Positions 12,671 to 25,825 of a DNA stretch of 64,000 nucleotides are shown here, piece after piece. The DNA lies in contig OY829327.1 of the NCBI GenBank assembly GCA_963691655.1, forward strand, positions 84,146,019 through 84,210,018, given 5' to 3'. Both the position numbers and the translations under genes were made by a program. Numbering within the stretch: position 1 is the stretch's first letter; the number at the start of each line of letters is the position of its first letter. The notes below the pieces were generated by a model. The model did no database searches, was not told where the DNA came from, and saw only the letters and a list, made by a program, of their open reading frames with translations. This stretch comes from Toxonevra muliebris. Taxonomy: Eukaryota > Arthropoda > Insecta > Diptera > Pallopteridae.

Positions 12671-13346
12671 TTGTTTTCTAAAAATAAAAAAAAAGACCCA
12701 AACTAAATGAATATATAGCTCAAAATTTCCTACAGACGCGCGCGCAAAATTTCAAATAAACAAAAATGAGCGCGCATCCACAGTGCATCCAAAGTACAAA
12801 ATTTGCAATTTCTTAGCTATTGAAAATCTCGAAAACTGACAAACGAAATAATTACATGATACCTTGTTTTTAGGAAATAACTTAAGTTTTTTTTTTGTAG
12901 CAAGTAATTTTTTGATATCTCCAGAGATGACTTCACCCTGTTAAATACGCCTTACACAAGGTTATAGAAAACAGGAAAAATATAAGATCTATTACAATTT
13001 TCTAGACATTTTGGATTTTGTTTTCATAACAGCTTCTCTGCAGTTTGGCCAACTCAGCGCTTTTCCCGCTGATTTTAGTACATTTTGAAAATTAAAACGC
13101 GGAAAAAAGTGATTTGGCGCTCAGAGCGTTTTTTTTTTTTTAATTTAAAATATCTTCGAAAAATCGAAGAAATTTTCATTGACTAGAAGTATCAGATGTG
13201 TGCCTGTATCAGTGAAAAAATTTAAATGTATTGAGTTTTCTCGCATTTTTGTAAGGAAAAATTTAACGCTTTTTTTAAGAAAATACGAGTTTTATTCTTC
13301 TTTTAGCGGATTTTGAAAAACAAAAGTTGGCCACACTGGCTCTTAG
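12671..13346. other. spacer with a repeat shared with 45 kb
   Basis: No gene. The part 13151-13340 is the inverted counterpart of 45012-45160: both contain TATCTTCGAAAAATCGAAGA, a TTTTCTCGCA block and an AAATACG-CGTTTTAT block ending in TTAGCGGATTT. About 75-80% identity by eye. The family is unknown. Confidence 0.55.
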
Positions 13347-13548
13347 TGGCTGTTCACACGGGCACAAGCATGAACGCCTGTCTGAAAGAGAGGTCGAAAA
13401 AATAGGTAGTAAGAAAGAGATAGAAACTCGCCTGTCTTTTTCTAACTTATTTCTATAGCGAAATTGAGCTATTTCAACTCAATTTCGGCTGAAATTGAGA
13501 GAGAAGTCGAAATTGCTCAATTTGAGGTCCGTGTGAAAAGGCTATTAG
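13347..13548. mobile_element. short inverted-repeat element (variant of the CACACGG family)
   Basis: The left end reads TAGTGGCTGTTCACACGGGC and the right end, reverse complemented, reads TAATAGCCTTTTCACACGGA, an imperfect 20-bp terminal inverted repeat. The left 80 bp (through AAGCATGAACGCCTGTCTGA) is shared with elements at 27103-27260 and 58287-58433, but the right half is different and contains its own hairpin around 13457-13530 (repeated CTCAATTT / AAATTGAG words). It ends four bases before the target duplication of the hAT element. Confidence 0.6.
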
Positions 13549-13639
13549 GTAGATTGAAACCAGAGCTGGGCATGTAGAAGTACGATTACTTTTTGAGTAC
13601 GATTACTGTAATCATACCAATTTTTTTTTTAATGAAATT

Positions 13640-13764
13640 TTAGAATAAACACCCTTATATGTCGCTTGCTATTTCACAACTGCTTTTATTATTCTATTTG
13701 CTATTACAATGTTGCCAGATTATTATTATTTAATCCAGTTGGCAAGAGTTGCCAATCTACTACA
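13640..13764 (-). repeat. 3' LTR of the gypsy element
   Basis: About 125 bp, identical to 18136-18260. On the element's strand it begins TGTAGTAGATTGGCAACTC and ends GTTTATTCTAA. Such a short LTR is at the low end for Ty3/gypsy elements. Confidence 0.93.
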
Positions 13765-13901
13765 GCTCGGCCAACCTGAATCTAAGTGATCGACCCCGAT
13801 CACATGGTGTATAATTAACAATAGGCCTTATAACTAATATTTACATGAATAAAATACGTTAATATATCTTAAACTAAAATTATATACAATTATTTACATG
13901 C

Positions 13902-16900
13902 TTAAGTGCCGCTCTCATCGGTTTTCCTCTTCCATAATTTTATGTTATTTGCTTCAATAACACCGTCATACGGGATTTGTGTAATTTGCCCATTTTCTAT
14001 ATCCCTCCCCCCCGGGTCTGAAATGCACTCGTCTAAATATTCTGTGAGTTTGTCAACTATTTCCCCTCGTTGATTCACTCCAAAAAGGGCTTGGCTTGGA
14101 GTTATTCCAATAGACCTATTTAATGAGTTATTCAATGCGAACTCAATTTTTCCTAATTGTTTCACCCAATCAGCATGGGATATCGGATCACTGAGTTTTG
14201 CTAGCATGCCCACTAAACTTCGGTTCACTCGTTCTACTTGCCCGTTCGCTTGTGGGGAATGCACCGCAACTTTTACATGCATTATGTTCCGATCTGCTAA
14301 ATATTCCTCAAATTCCTTTGAAGTGAAACAACTTCCTCTATCGCTTATGCACCTATTTGGGCGACTATAATATTCACAATATTTGTTTAATGCAGCTGTT
14401 ACCTCCTTAGTACTGGTGGTTAACACTGGATATAACTTGACATATTTGGTAAATGCATCTATTACGACTAAAATGTGCTTTCGTTTTGATTGCAAAGAAG
14501 GAAGTGGTCCCAAATGATCTAAATGTATCGTATGAAAAGGCTTGGGATATTTCGGTATACTATGTAGGTTTCTAGCATTTGGTCGTTCTGGAGCAGAATA
14601 CATAATGCACTTAATGCAATTCTTTTTAAAGTTATTTATTTTATCTTTCATTCCAGGAAACCAATAATTTGCTTTTATTTTTTGATAGCATTTGTCAACA
14701 CCTTGGTGACCTAATTGTTCGTGAATCGATCTTATTAACTCCTTCTCTAGCTCTTTTGGAACAAACAGTCGTAAGCTATCATCTTGCTTTTTAAATACAA
14801 CACCATTTTCCATAGCAAAACTTTCCATTTCTTCATTTTCTAACCGATTTTTCAAATTCATTATATCTACGTCTCGAGCTTGCATAATTTGTAATTGAAA
14901 ATCTAAATCTTCGCTGTCAATTACCGCAATTGTATCTTCGCAATTAAATTCATTTCTACTCAATGCATCCACGTGAGGCATATTTTTACCTGCCCGATGG
15001 CATATCGAGTAGTTATAGTTTTCTAGTTCTAATGCCCAACGAGCGATTCGACTGTTAACAAGTTTCTTATTAAGTGTCATAGCTAGAGAATTACAGTCAG
15101 TGATAATTTTAAATTTTATACCTTCAAGGTATACTCGGAATCGCCGAAGTGCGTTGATCACTGCCAAAGTTTCCAGTTCGAAGCTATGATATCTACTTTC
15201 TACCTCTGAAGTTCTTTTTGAAAAATACGCCACTGGATGGAACTGACTATCCTCTTGCTTTTGGAGTAATATTGCTCCGAATCCTAGTGCGCTCGCATCA
15301 CAGTGCAGTTCTGTCTCTTTTTTGTGATCGTAAATGGCTAATAGTGGACTAGATACTAATATCTTTTTTAAATTTTTAAACGAGGCAAAACACTCTTCAC
15401 TGAAGTCAAACTTAGTATTTTTCTTAAGGAGATTATAAAGTGGGCGGGCGATGATTGAAAAGGATTGCACAAACTTTCGGAAGTATGAACATAGCCCTAC
15501 AAATGATTGTAGTTCCCGTTGATTCTTTGGTATCGGATAATCTGTTACTGCCTTTACATGACTATCTGAAGGTTGTACACCATTGCCTGAAACTTTATAT
15601 CCTAGATATTCTATTTCGCTATATGCGAATTTGCATTTACTCAATTTAACCTGAAGACCGTATTCAGCTAATCGCTGCAAGACTCTACGAACCAAATTGT
15701 AATGTTCCTCCATACTTTTACTACCGATAACTATATCATCCATATATACCATGATTTCGTTTTTATCAATAAAACCCCTTAAAATTTTTGTTATAAACCT
15801 TTGGAAAATAGCTGGTCCATTTTTCAAACCAAAAGGCATCCTTATAAATTCATATTGTCCACTAGGAACCACAAAAGAAGTGAATTTTATCGATTCTTCA
15901 GCCATTTTAATCTGGTGAAATCCTGATTTAAGATCCATAAGAGTAAAAATATTGTTGCCACCTAAATATTCCAAGCAATCGTCTATTAGCGGAAGGGGAT
16001 GATTATCTCTTACAACAAGCTTATTTAAATTGCGATAGTCAATACACATTCTAATTTCGCCTGACTTTTTTTTAGTAAGCACTATTGGAGATGCGTAAGG
16101 GGAATCGCTATGCCTAATAATATTTTTATTAAGTAGGTCTTCAATAATATTGTTAACTTCCCTTTTCTCCGCAAAAGAGAGACGTCTTGGTGAACAGAAG
16201 GTTGGAGTATTTGATGTTACTAAAATTTTTGCTTCGTAGTTAATATTCGGAAGGTCATTAACTTGTTTTTCAATATACGTACTTTTTATCATATCTTTAA
16301 ATTTATTTGCCAAAACTGAAGGTAACTTAGGGTTTATATTGACAAAATCACACTGATTTTCGGAAGGGTCAATGTTACAAATTTCTTCTATTGCTAAATT
16401 TAATTCATTTTTGTTCTCATAAAATTGTAATTTACATTTTATTTCGTTTATCTTTTCTGCCTGTTCACATAAAGACATTTTTGGCGTATGATTTTTAAAT
16501 TCAGAATTCAATTCATTTTTATTTACTTTAAACAATGGATTTAAATACAAAAATATATTAAAAATATTAAGGAAATCTCTTCCTAACAGTAAAGGACAAT
16601 TCATAAATTGGTCAGGAAGTATATAAAGTGTTAAAGGTTTTATAATATTATTATACTTTATCAATACAAAAATTGTTTCATCGGATTTTATTAAGGATTT
16701 TCCAACACCTCTAAATCGTTTTGTTTTTATATACTGGATATTTTCCTGTGACTTTGCTTTTACGACTATAGATCGCTGTATAAAACTATTTGGGCTACCC
16801 GTATCAAGTAAAGAAAGCGTGTTATTATATTGAGGGTTATTGAAGCAAGGATTGAAAGCGACACTTACCATTTCCGTAAAATTGACGTGTTTAAATTCAT

Positions 16901-18098
16901 CTTCCACCGCTGCAACCATCTTCATTGGGCAATTCTTATACTGGTGGTCCTGAAGACCACACTTGAAACACGATCCTCGTAGTCGTTTTTCTTGACGGCA
17001 GTCCTTTGCCCAGTGTCCAAAGCGTGAACAATTATAGCATCTTATGTTATCCAAAGAGCCCGCCGTTTTGCTAATCGTAGTTTTCATTGTAAATTTTTCA
17101 TATTTGGGTAAAAGTTTCTTTAGTTCATCAACTGTGGTGACGCCGCTGAAAATCAAAGTGTTGGCGCTGGTGTCTTTCAAGCCATCAATAATGAATTCCA
17201 CCAACTCGCATTCATCAATAGATGCACTAAGCGCTATTTCCTGCATCGACAGTACGTAGTGAATCAGGCTTTCATTTTTCAGCCATACTCGTGCCTCTAA
17301 TTTTTTGAAAACGTCCTTAACGCTTACGTGCTTTCGGAACTCCTTAAGAAGCACTTCCTTTAAGCAACCCCATGTGTATACATTGACCATTCTTAGCAAC
17401 AATTGTGCACTGCCCGTGAGCATGCGTCGAGCAAATAATAATTTACACTCTTCGTCACAATCAAACATTTGAGTAATATGCTCAAAGTCACGCACCCATT
17501 TTGCTATGTCAAGATTGTCGTCGCCGCTAAATTTCGGCATGGCACTTTCAACATCACAAAAATTAATAATTGATTTAGCCCGTTCCTTTCTACCTTCCAA
17601 AACTTCAATTTCTTTTTGCAGTTTGAGTATACGCAAACGCTCTTCCAATTGAGCTAATTTGTCAGCGTTATTATTGTCATCGGCGTTCCTTGGAGGTATT
17701 TTTTCGGCGGAAGGGTTGGCTGTTTTTTCTAGAAGGTTTTCAGCTGAAGGATTTGACGGAATGTTCACAACAGAAGGATTTGACGGAAGGTTCTCAACTG
17801 AAGGGTTTTGCAGAATATTATTGAGCTCAATTAGCGGAATGTTTTCCATCGAAATTTCAGCATTGTCGCTGCCAGCATTTTGATCTGAAATAGCGTCACT
17901 ACGGCCATTTTGTTTTTTAGCCATTTTTTCTGCTACTGCTTCGCTTGTATGCAAAGCGCCGCCATTTTCGTTTGGTGGAGCACCCACAACTGAAGCCAAC
18001 AGAACTTTTAATTGGCTCAATGTCGCCGTAGCTGGAAATTCGATGGCCAAATTTTGTAAGGCACTCATAATTTGCGTTCTTTGCACAAGGTCAGCCAT
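13902..18098 (-). CDS. gag-pol polyprotein of the gypsy element
   Basis: One open frame of 1398 aa encodes gag and pol without a frameshift or stop between them, unlike many gypsy elements that use a -1 shift. In order: gag region with an acidic/Asn-rich repeat (residues about 75-135, several NPSxExxP-like units); two CCHC zinc knuckles (about 352-390; CYNCSRFGHWAKDC and CFKCGLQDHQYKNC); aspartic protease with LLDTGS (about 430); reverse transcriptase with YMDDI (about 783); RNase H with HCDAS and ITDCNS (about 933-1000); integrase with an HHCC zinc region (HEQLGH to CIKC, about 1120-1155) and D-D-E residues in LDHLGP, SDRGS and QVERVN. All catalytic residues I can place are present, so the frame looks functional. 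Clade within Ty3/gypsy not assigned. Confidence 0.95.
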   Translation of the reverse strand: MADLVQRTQIMSALQNLAIEFPATATLSQLKVLLASVVGAPPNENGGALHTSEAVAEKMAKKQNGRSDAISDQNAGSDNAEISMENIPLIELNNILQNPSVENLPSNPSVVNIPSNPSAENLLEKTANPSAEKIPPRNADDNNNADKLAQLEERLRILKLQKEIEVLEGRKERAKSIINFCDVESAMPKFSGDDNLDIAKWVRDFEHITQMFDCDEECKLLFARRMLTGSAQLLLRMVNVYTWGCLKEVLLKEFRKHVSVKDVFKKLEARVWLKNESLIHYVLSMQEIALSASIDECELVEFIIDGLKDTSANTLIFSGVTTVDELKKLLPKYEKFTMKTTISKTAGSLDNIRCYNCSRFGHWAKDCRQEKRLRGSCFKCGLQDHQYKNCPMKMVAAVEDEFKHVNFTEMVSVAFNPCFNNPQYNNTLSLLDTGSPNSFIQRSIVVKAKSQENIQYIKTKRFRGVGKSLIKSDETIFVLIKYNNIIKPLTLYILPDQFMNCPLLLGRDFLNIFNIFLYLNPLFKVNKNELNSEFKNHTPKMSLCEQAEKINEIKCKLQFYENKNELNLAIEEICNIDPSENQCDFVNINPKLPSVLANKFKDMIKSTYIEKQVNDLPNINYEAKILVTSNTPTFCSPRRLSFAEKREVNNIIEDLLNKNIIRHSDSPYASPIVLTKKKSGEIRMCIDYRNLNKLVVRDNHPLPLIDDCLEYLGGNNIFTLMDLKSGFHQIKMAEESIKFTSFVVPSGQYEFIRMPFGLKNGPAIFQRFITKILRGFIDKNEIMVYMDDIVIGSKSMEEHYNLVRRVLQRLAEYGLQVKLSKCKFAYSEIEYLGYKVSGNGVQPSDSHVKAVTDYPIPKNQRELQSFVGLCSYFRKFVQSFSIIARPLYNLLKKNTKFDFSEECFASFKNLKKILVSSPLLAIYDHKKETELHCDASALGFGAILLQKQEDSQFHPVAYFSKRTSEVESRYHSFELETLAVINALRRFRVYLEGIKFKIITDCNSLAMTLNKKLVNSRIARWALELENYNYSICHRAGKNMPHVDALSRNEFNCEDTIAVIDSEDLDFQLQIMQARDVDIMNLKNRLENEEMESFAMENGVVFKKQDDSLRLFVPKELEKELIRSIHEQLGHQGVDKCYQKIKANYWFPGMKDKINNFKKNCIKCIMYSAPERPNARNLHSIPKYPKPFHTIHLDHLGPLPSLQSKRKHILVVIDAFTKYVKLYPVLTTSTKEVTAALNKYCEYYSRPNRCISDRGSCFTSKEFEEYLADRNIMHVKVAVHSPQANGQVERVNRSLVGMLAKLSDPISHADWVKQLGKIEFALNNSLNRSIGITPSQALFGVNQRGEIVDKLTEYLDECISDPGGRDIENGQITQIPYDGVIEANNIKLWKRKTDESGT

Positions 18099-18135
18099 TT
18101 AATTTTAATTTACGTAGATTTACCACATCTGAGCT

Positions 18136-18260
18136 TTAGAATAAACACCCTTATATGTCGCTTGCTATTTCACAACTGCTTTTATTATTCTATTTGCTAT
18201 TACAATGTTGCCAGATTATTATTATTTAATCCAGTTGGCAAGAGTTGCCAATCTACTACA
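18136..18260 (-). repeat. 5' LTR of the gypsy element
   Basis: About 125 bp, identical to the copy at 13640-13764. It lies upstream of the gag start on the element's strand, with about 37 bp between the LTR edge and the gag ATG. Such a short leader leaves little room for a packaging signal outside gag. Confidence 0.93.
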
Positions 18261-18720
18261 AAATTGAAAATTTAGAGTACCACAATTCTGAAGTTCACAC
18301 AATTAACTATTAAAAAATGTCTGTTTATGCTGACCATGTTCCAGTTAATATTTTTAATGATATTAACTGTGTGAGGATTAGCGCCAGCAACAAATGAATG
18401 AGTGAGAATTAATTTATAACTTCGAAAAATCGATTTTTTTTATGAATAATTCAATTGCTTTTAGTTTTGAGTTGTTATTGGCATTTCAGCCCAGTTACAT
18501 TTGTCTCAAGAACAACTTAAAAATGTATTGATGTTTAAATATGTATTACATGTATATGAGTAATTGTACTCAAAATACGAAAAAGTAATCGTACTCAAAA
18601 AATGTTGACTACGATTACTGTAATGGTACTCAAACAAAAATTAAGTACGATTACAAGTAATGGTACTTCATGTGTAATAGATTACAAAAGTAATCGAAAC
18701 CGCCCAGCTCTGATTGAAAC

Positions 18721-19547
18721 ACAAAGAAATTTGTCAGTAATCAAAAAATTACTTGCATAACCAGCTACCATTCAAAGAGAGTAAAAACTAAAATGAACCT
18801 TTGATTAGACAATCAAAAAATTGCAAGCGTGACCACGGCATAACGCAATGCAATTCTTGCGACATTTCGCTGTCACAGCTACAATTGTTCAATCTCTATT
18901 TAGGCCGTTGTTGGTATATGTAGGGAAAATACCTACATGTGGGGACTTTCGTCGAAAATATGTGTGTAGGGGAAAAATGAAAAATATATTTTAATTCTCT
19001 AAATGTAGGTGATTTTCAACAGAGAAAAAAATGAAAAAAAGTAAACATATATGCTCAAAATGCAAGTCTGCAGCAAATTTCCTTGACAGTTTTTTTCTTG
19101 TGGCACCATTCTCATAAAGTGTTGATATGGCAACGTTGGGATTGTAAATTAAAACCATGATTAAAACAAAAAAATAACTAAATGTGAGTTTCTACTCTCC
19201 GATTAAAAATTAAGTTTTTTCTTTTTGGTTTTATTTTAATGTTTTAAGAAAATTATATGTGGCTTGAAAATGCTTCATTAAAGTGTAAATATAAACAAAC
19301 AAAATTGTAGAGAAGATTGCGAACTTTTCTTTTTGACAGGATAAGGATTTTTAAAAAAAGTGTGACCAACACTTACTTTTGACAAAACAACTCGTACATC
19401 AATAAGCCGCCACAACTACAGCCACACCATTCTGTTAACGGTTTAATGCATTAATTAGAGCAAAAACAACGAATAACAAAACTACATTCATAGAATAATG
19501 CACTACCCAATCTAAAATACTGTAAGCAAGAAATAACACCTATAGCA
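18721..19547. other. spacer upstream of the CutC gene
   Basis: AT-rich DNA without recognisable coding sequence. The region 19380-19547 must hold the CutC promoter and 5' UTR; I see no clear core element. Confidence 0.45.
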
Positions 19548-20318
19548 ATGTCGATAGCTGAAATAAAATTGGAAGTCTGTGTAGACTCGATTTCTTCCGC
19601 GGTGGCTGCTATGGAAGGCGGTGCCTCCAGAATTGAACTTTGTTCAGCACTGAGCGAAGGGGGGCTTACACCACACATTGGCACATTGAAAGTTCTTAAA
19701 GACTTACTTAACATTCCCATTCACTGTATGCTTCGACCACGACGTGGAAATGACTTTATTTACTCTGCGGAAGAGCTGAAGAGTATCATATTTGATTTGG
19801 AACTGCTGCGCACTCATGGGGCAGATGGATTTATTTTTGGTGCGCTAACCACCGAGCGTGTTGTCGATGCGGAAATGTGCCAGCGAATAGTTCAAAAAGC
19901 AGCTGGACTGCCAGTTACATTCCATCGAGCATTTGACCTTACAAATCCCAATCTCATGCATAGCACATTAGAGCAAATCAAGGAACTCGGATTCACGAGA
20001 GTACTCAGCAGCGGGTTCCGTCAAAGTGCTGCAGAGGGCAGCGAATACCTGGCGCAGATGATAGCAAAACATCATCGGGATATCATAGTAATGCCAGGAG
20101 CAGGGGTCAACGTTTCCAATTTGGAGGAAATATTGACGGTAACAAAATGCATTGAATTCCACTCATCTGCAAAGAAGACAATTGAAAGTGGAACGGGTAA
20201 CTTACACATGGAATGTGATGTGTCGATGGGCAAACAAGATTTTGATTCTTACGCGATCACGGATTCAAATGCAGTGCGCAAGATGATAATCATAGCGCGT
20301 GCCATGGCATCAAAATGA
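19548..20318 (+). CDS. CutC-family copper homeostasis protein
   Basis: Intronless 256-aa protein of the CutC family, a TIM-barrel fold linked to copper handling in the cytoplasm; its exact reaction is unsettled. Family motifs are visible in order: LEVCVDSISSAVAAMEGGAS at the N-terminus, RIELCSALSEGGLTPHIG, MLRPRRGNDFIYS, GADGFIFGALT, VTFHRAFD, and IIVMPGAGVNVSNLEEI with ECIEFHSSAK-like residues near the C-terminus. The length is close to bacterial and human homologues (about 250-270 aa). The start at 19548 is the first ATG and places the first beta strand directly after it. Isolated gene, with codon use like its neighbours and no sign of recent transfer beyond the missing introns. Confidence 0.93.
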   Translation: MSIAEIKLEVCVDSISSAVAAMEGGASRIELCSALSEGGLTPHIGTLKVLKDLLNIPIHCMLRPRRGNDFIYSAEELKSIIFDLELLRTHGADGFIFGALTTERVVDAEMCQRIVQKAAGLPVTFHRAFDLTNPNLMHSTLEQIKELGFTRVLSSGFRQSAAEGSEYLAQMIAKHHRDIIVMPGAGVNVSNLEEILTVTKCIEFHSSAKKTIESGTGNLHMECDVSMGKQDFDSYAITDSNAVRKMIIIARAMASK

Positions 20319-22522
20319 AACAATTTATTCTTTGCATTGCACTGAAAAGGAAACGTGTTTCAATTTATTTTTAATTTTATAATAATAATTTTGAATATTT
20401 GAATTTATAACATACATTTTATTTTTGCTTATAGAAATATGAATAAATTGTACTGTGTATTTTTATATATTTGTATGTTATATGTATATTTATATTTGTA
20501 TTTATAATTAAATACTAAAGTGGAGACATAATTCCTAAATTAATATATTTTGAAACTCCTAATTACGCCCTAGTAGAAAGCAAAATTAACGTCATACAAA
20601 GAAAATAAGTAAGTAACAACACTGGGACGTTTTTTAATAACGTACATATTTATTCAAATACAATACTCGTAGTTTAGTTAAGGAAACACAACTGAACAGT
20701 GAAAAGGTATGTATATAGATATGAATGCAACAAACCCTTGAAGTCAAAGACAGAGCAACGTCATTCAATATAATAATCCAACCATCGTCTATCTGCTGTG
20801 CTTTGTTCTTCTGATCACAAATAAAAACAGATAACTAGAATGATTGAGATGCTTTAAAAGTCAGGTTATTATTTCTTTGTGAAACGGTTTTAAAAGCTCT
20901 GCTCACCTTCCATCTTAATTAGTTAATGTGAATTATATTGAACAATTCCTTTCAAATACTGTTTATTTTATTAAATATAATTTTGTCTTTAGTTTATTTT
21001 TTTTTATTAAATTTATTTAAGTAAATTGTGTGTATAACTTCCATTATAATATATTATAAAAGTGTCCTTGATATTATATTTTTTAGCGCCAGAAACACAA
21101 ATTTCAAAAATTGGATACATCGAAAACAGGAAAACAAGTGGCAAACAATAATAATGTAATATAGTGATTAGTATTACAAGAAACTTTGTTATTTATATTT
21201 CATTCTTGATATGATTATCTATGTATAAGTAGGGTTGAGGAAGTGTGGATTTGGAGATGACAATCAGCCAGCATTTAAATTGTAATCACAACTCATCGCA
21301 TTGTGGGACAACTGTACGTGGAAAAGTAGAAAAATTTCCAACGTCTTTTTTTTTTTTACTATTTCAACATTTAGATTTATTAAATATATGACGCAAAACC
21401 AAACAAATAATAGTGAGAATCCACCATAAACAGGAGGAAGTATATTTAACAGAAAACTACAAACACTTTTTAGTAGCAGTAGTAGTATCATTATATTCCA
21501 TTTGAGAATACCATACAAAATATATGCGATTTTCTTCAAATTCAACAAACAAACTTATGAGGAATACAATAAAAATGTGCAATTTAAAGGCAAACTCGAT
21601 CGCTACATTTTGCACAGTGAAATGTTTTACAAGTTGCTGCAATATTTCAGTGTTTAAAATGTGGCAATGCTGAATGACCGAGTTTCGCATCTAAGGAGCA
21701 CATATATAAGTCTTCAATTTCTAACTTTCTGCCTTTTCTTTGATGTGCAATTATCTCTTATAACGTTGAGTTGGTAACAGACTGGACGCTGCATCCACAC
21801 TTTGATTTTCTAATATTTTTTGTTATGTAAACAAACTACAATAAAAGTTCTTAACATTAGGCAACAATTATTAGTACAATAAGGAAACTGCGGATAAAAA
21901 TTAAAAACTACAATTTACAAATGTTGATTTCTTGTTTCAGAAACTTAAAACAAAAACAAGCGAGTTACAATTTTCTCCCAATATATAATCATTGTTATGT
22001 AAAAAATAAGCAAAAGCAAGCATATTAAATTTGTACAGGAATGTATGAATATAATATAAAGTTAATATATGTATTTATGTAACTAATAGAAGACTTTTAT
22101 GCTTTTGTCACCTGTTTTTTCTATGACTGAACATGCTTTTTAAACAAACTCAAACTATAATAAAGAAATTGCTTTTTCCTCGTTCGTATTGATTTCGGCA
22201 ACTGTTTTTGTTGCAACATCAACTATTGTATTAGGGTTTGAAGTAATTACATAAGTAGTACTTAACATTTAAAACACATTACTTTCATTGATTGCAATGT
22301 AATTGGATTGTTTACAATGTAACAGGAATTGTTTCCTTATATGTGTGCTTTTCATTTTTCTTTTAGCATATTTTAATTTGACAAATTTTGGATGAAATAA
22401 TAGATTTCTGTTGTATCTTTTTTGTATATGTTATGCAGTATTATACCTTTTCAATGGCTTTATTTAGGATGTGAATGTGTGTGTGTGTGTATGTATGGTT
22501 GTTTTCCCAATTCTTAATAAAT
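20319..22522. other. 3' UTRs of CutC gene and Vha26, AT-rich
   Basis: Convergent 3' region. An AATAAATT signal near 20441 follows the CutC stop. Vha26 (minus) probably has a long 3' UTR; candidate signals on its strand occur at several points between 21000 and 22400. Open frames at 21264-21690 are low-complexity and unsupported. Confidence 0.45.
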
Positions 22523-25037
<2,515 letters not shown>

Positions 25038-25300
25038 TTTTAATAATTTTTATTTCAATACGCACTGACAAAAAAAAGATTGGCCGAATATATTCGCACT
25101 CGTTCTCACGGTTCCTGCAAATTGAAATAAATTTATAGCAATTAATTTTATTTTCGCTGTTATATATTTTAGAATAATGAACAGAGCAAAGAAAATATAT
25201 TCACTTTTAGGAGAATGTAGATATACGTGTTCACCTGCCAAAGATACTGTCAGTCACAGTCGTGGAAAATCTTTCAACTGCCTAAATTTTTTTTCGATCA
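25038..25300 (-). promoter_or_regulatory. Vha26 5' UTR with a small intron (inferred)
   Basis: On the minus strand a donor GGCAG|GTGAAC at 25235/25234 and an acceptor ATTTGCAG|GAACC at 25115/25114 would remove a 120-bp intron and join a non-coding first exon to the exon with the start codon. The CAGTCA-like motif around 25250 could be an initiator. This rests on splice-site pattern only. Confidence 0.4.
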
Positions 25301-25723
25301 TATGATTTAAGTTCGAAATCTTCAATCGAAAAACACTTCCAACAAATTTTGATGGTTGCAATGGCAGAAAGTGATAAAAGTGTTACCATTAAACAACAAA
25401 TAATGCTCCGAACACAATAGATACGACAGCAACACTGCACCACGACAACAAGATTGTGTCTGCAACAAATTTTGTCGTGTTGACTGCGACTTGAACACAA
25501 TAGGTCTGTTCACTCACAAGAAAAATTAAATTTGTTAAAGTGAATTTGTGATTTTGAAAATGTAAATATTTGTGAATGCGAGTGTGCCACACGAAATGAA
25601 TTCAACAAATTACTCTTTGAATTAATTAAATTAAATCATAAACTGCACAATATTTTTTCGAGGTAAAAATTAACTGTCAAAACAACGGATCAGCTGTTTA
25701 GTTGAAAGTTTTTAAAAGTTTTT

Positions 25724-25825
25724 TGTTCACGTACTTTTTCTGATAGTTTCTCTTTGTGACAGTTTTTTTCTCAATATTTCTTTTACTCTCTCCCTGAAGG
25801 TTTTTGATGGAAAAGTACGTGAACA
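25724..25825. repeat. foldback element of about 100 bp
   Basis: Left arm GTTCACGTACTTTTT (25725-25739) and right arm AAAAGTACGTGAAC (25811-25824) are inverted copies around a 70-bp T-rich centre. It resembles a short MITE. No flanking duplication could be defined. Confidence 0.5.

Larger units (their letters stand above)
13640..18260 (-). mobile_element. complete Ty3/gypsy LTR retrotransposon
   Basis: Two LTRs of about 125 bp flank a single gag-pol frame of 1398 codons. The LTRs are identical base for base. The insertion is bordered by AAATT on both sides (13635-13639 and 18261-18265), a 4-5-bp target duplication; the last base is ambiguous against the LTR edge. Identical LTRs, an uninterrupted frame and an intact target duplication point to a recent insertion. 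No env-like frame follows pol. A TGG trinucleotide occurs about 10 bp inside the 5' LTR, but I could not match a tRNA primer, and no clean polypurine tract precedes the 3' LTR. Confidence 0.93.
13561..18712. mobile_element. non-autonomous hAT-like element, split by a gypsy insertion
   Basis: Termini are CAGAGCTGGGC at 13561 and GCCCAGCTCTG ending at 18712, a perfect 11-bp inverted repeat of hAT type. They are flanked by an exact 8-bp direct duplication ATTGAAAC (13553-13560 and 18713-18720). Subterminal repeats of GTACGATTACT type occur on both sides (13583-13615 and about 18590-18690). Removing the retrotransposon at 13640-18260 leaves about 0.53 kb with no coding capacity, so it needed a transposase in trans. 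The 8-bp duplication and the CAGNGNTGGGC termini are the established signature of the hAT superfamily. Confidence 0.85.

Noticed and set aside
17659..17883. Plus-strand frame with repeated GFDG-like units
   Set aside because: It is the antisense image of the repetitive Asn/Pro-rich gag segment of the gypsy element.
19451..19720. Minus-strand frame over the CutC start
   Set aside because: Antisense to a clear CutC coding region, without domain or splice signals.
21264..21690. Two hydrophobic minus-strand frames
   Set aside because: AT-rich, low-complexity translation in the Vha26 3' region; no start context or homology.
22480..22500. GT microsatellite near the Vha26 stop
   Set aside because: Only a few GT units; too short to call a repeat feature.
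25282..25592. Three overlapping minus-strand frames upstream of Vha26
   Set aside because: Mutually overlapping in different frames with repeated TTGTTG words; most likely promoter or repeat sequence.
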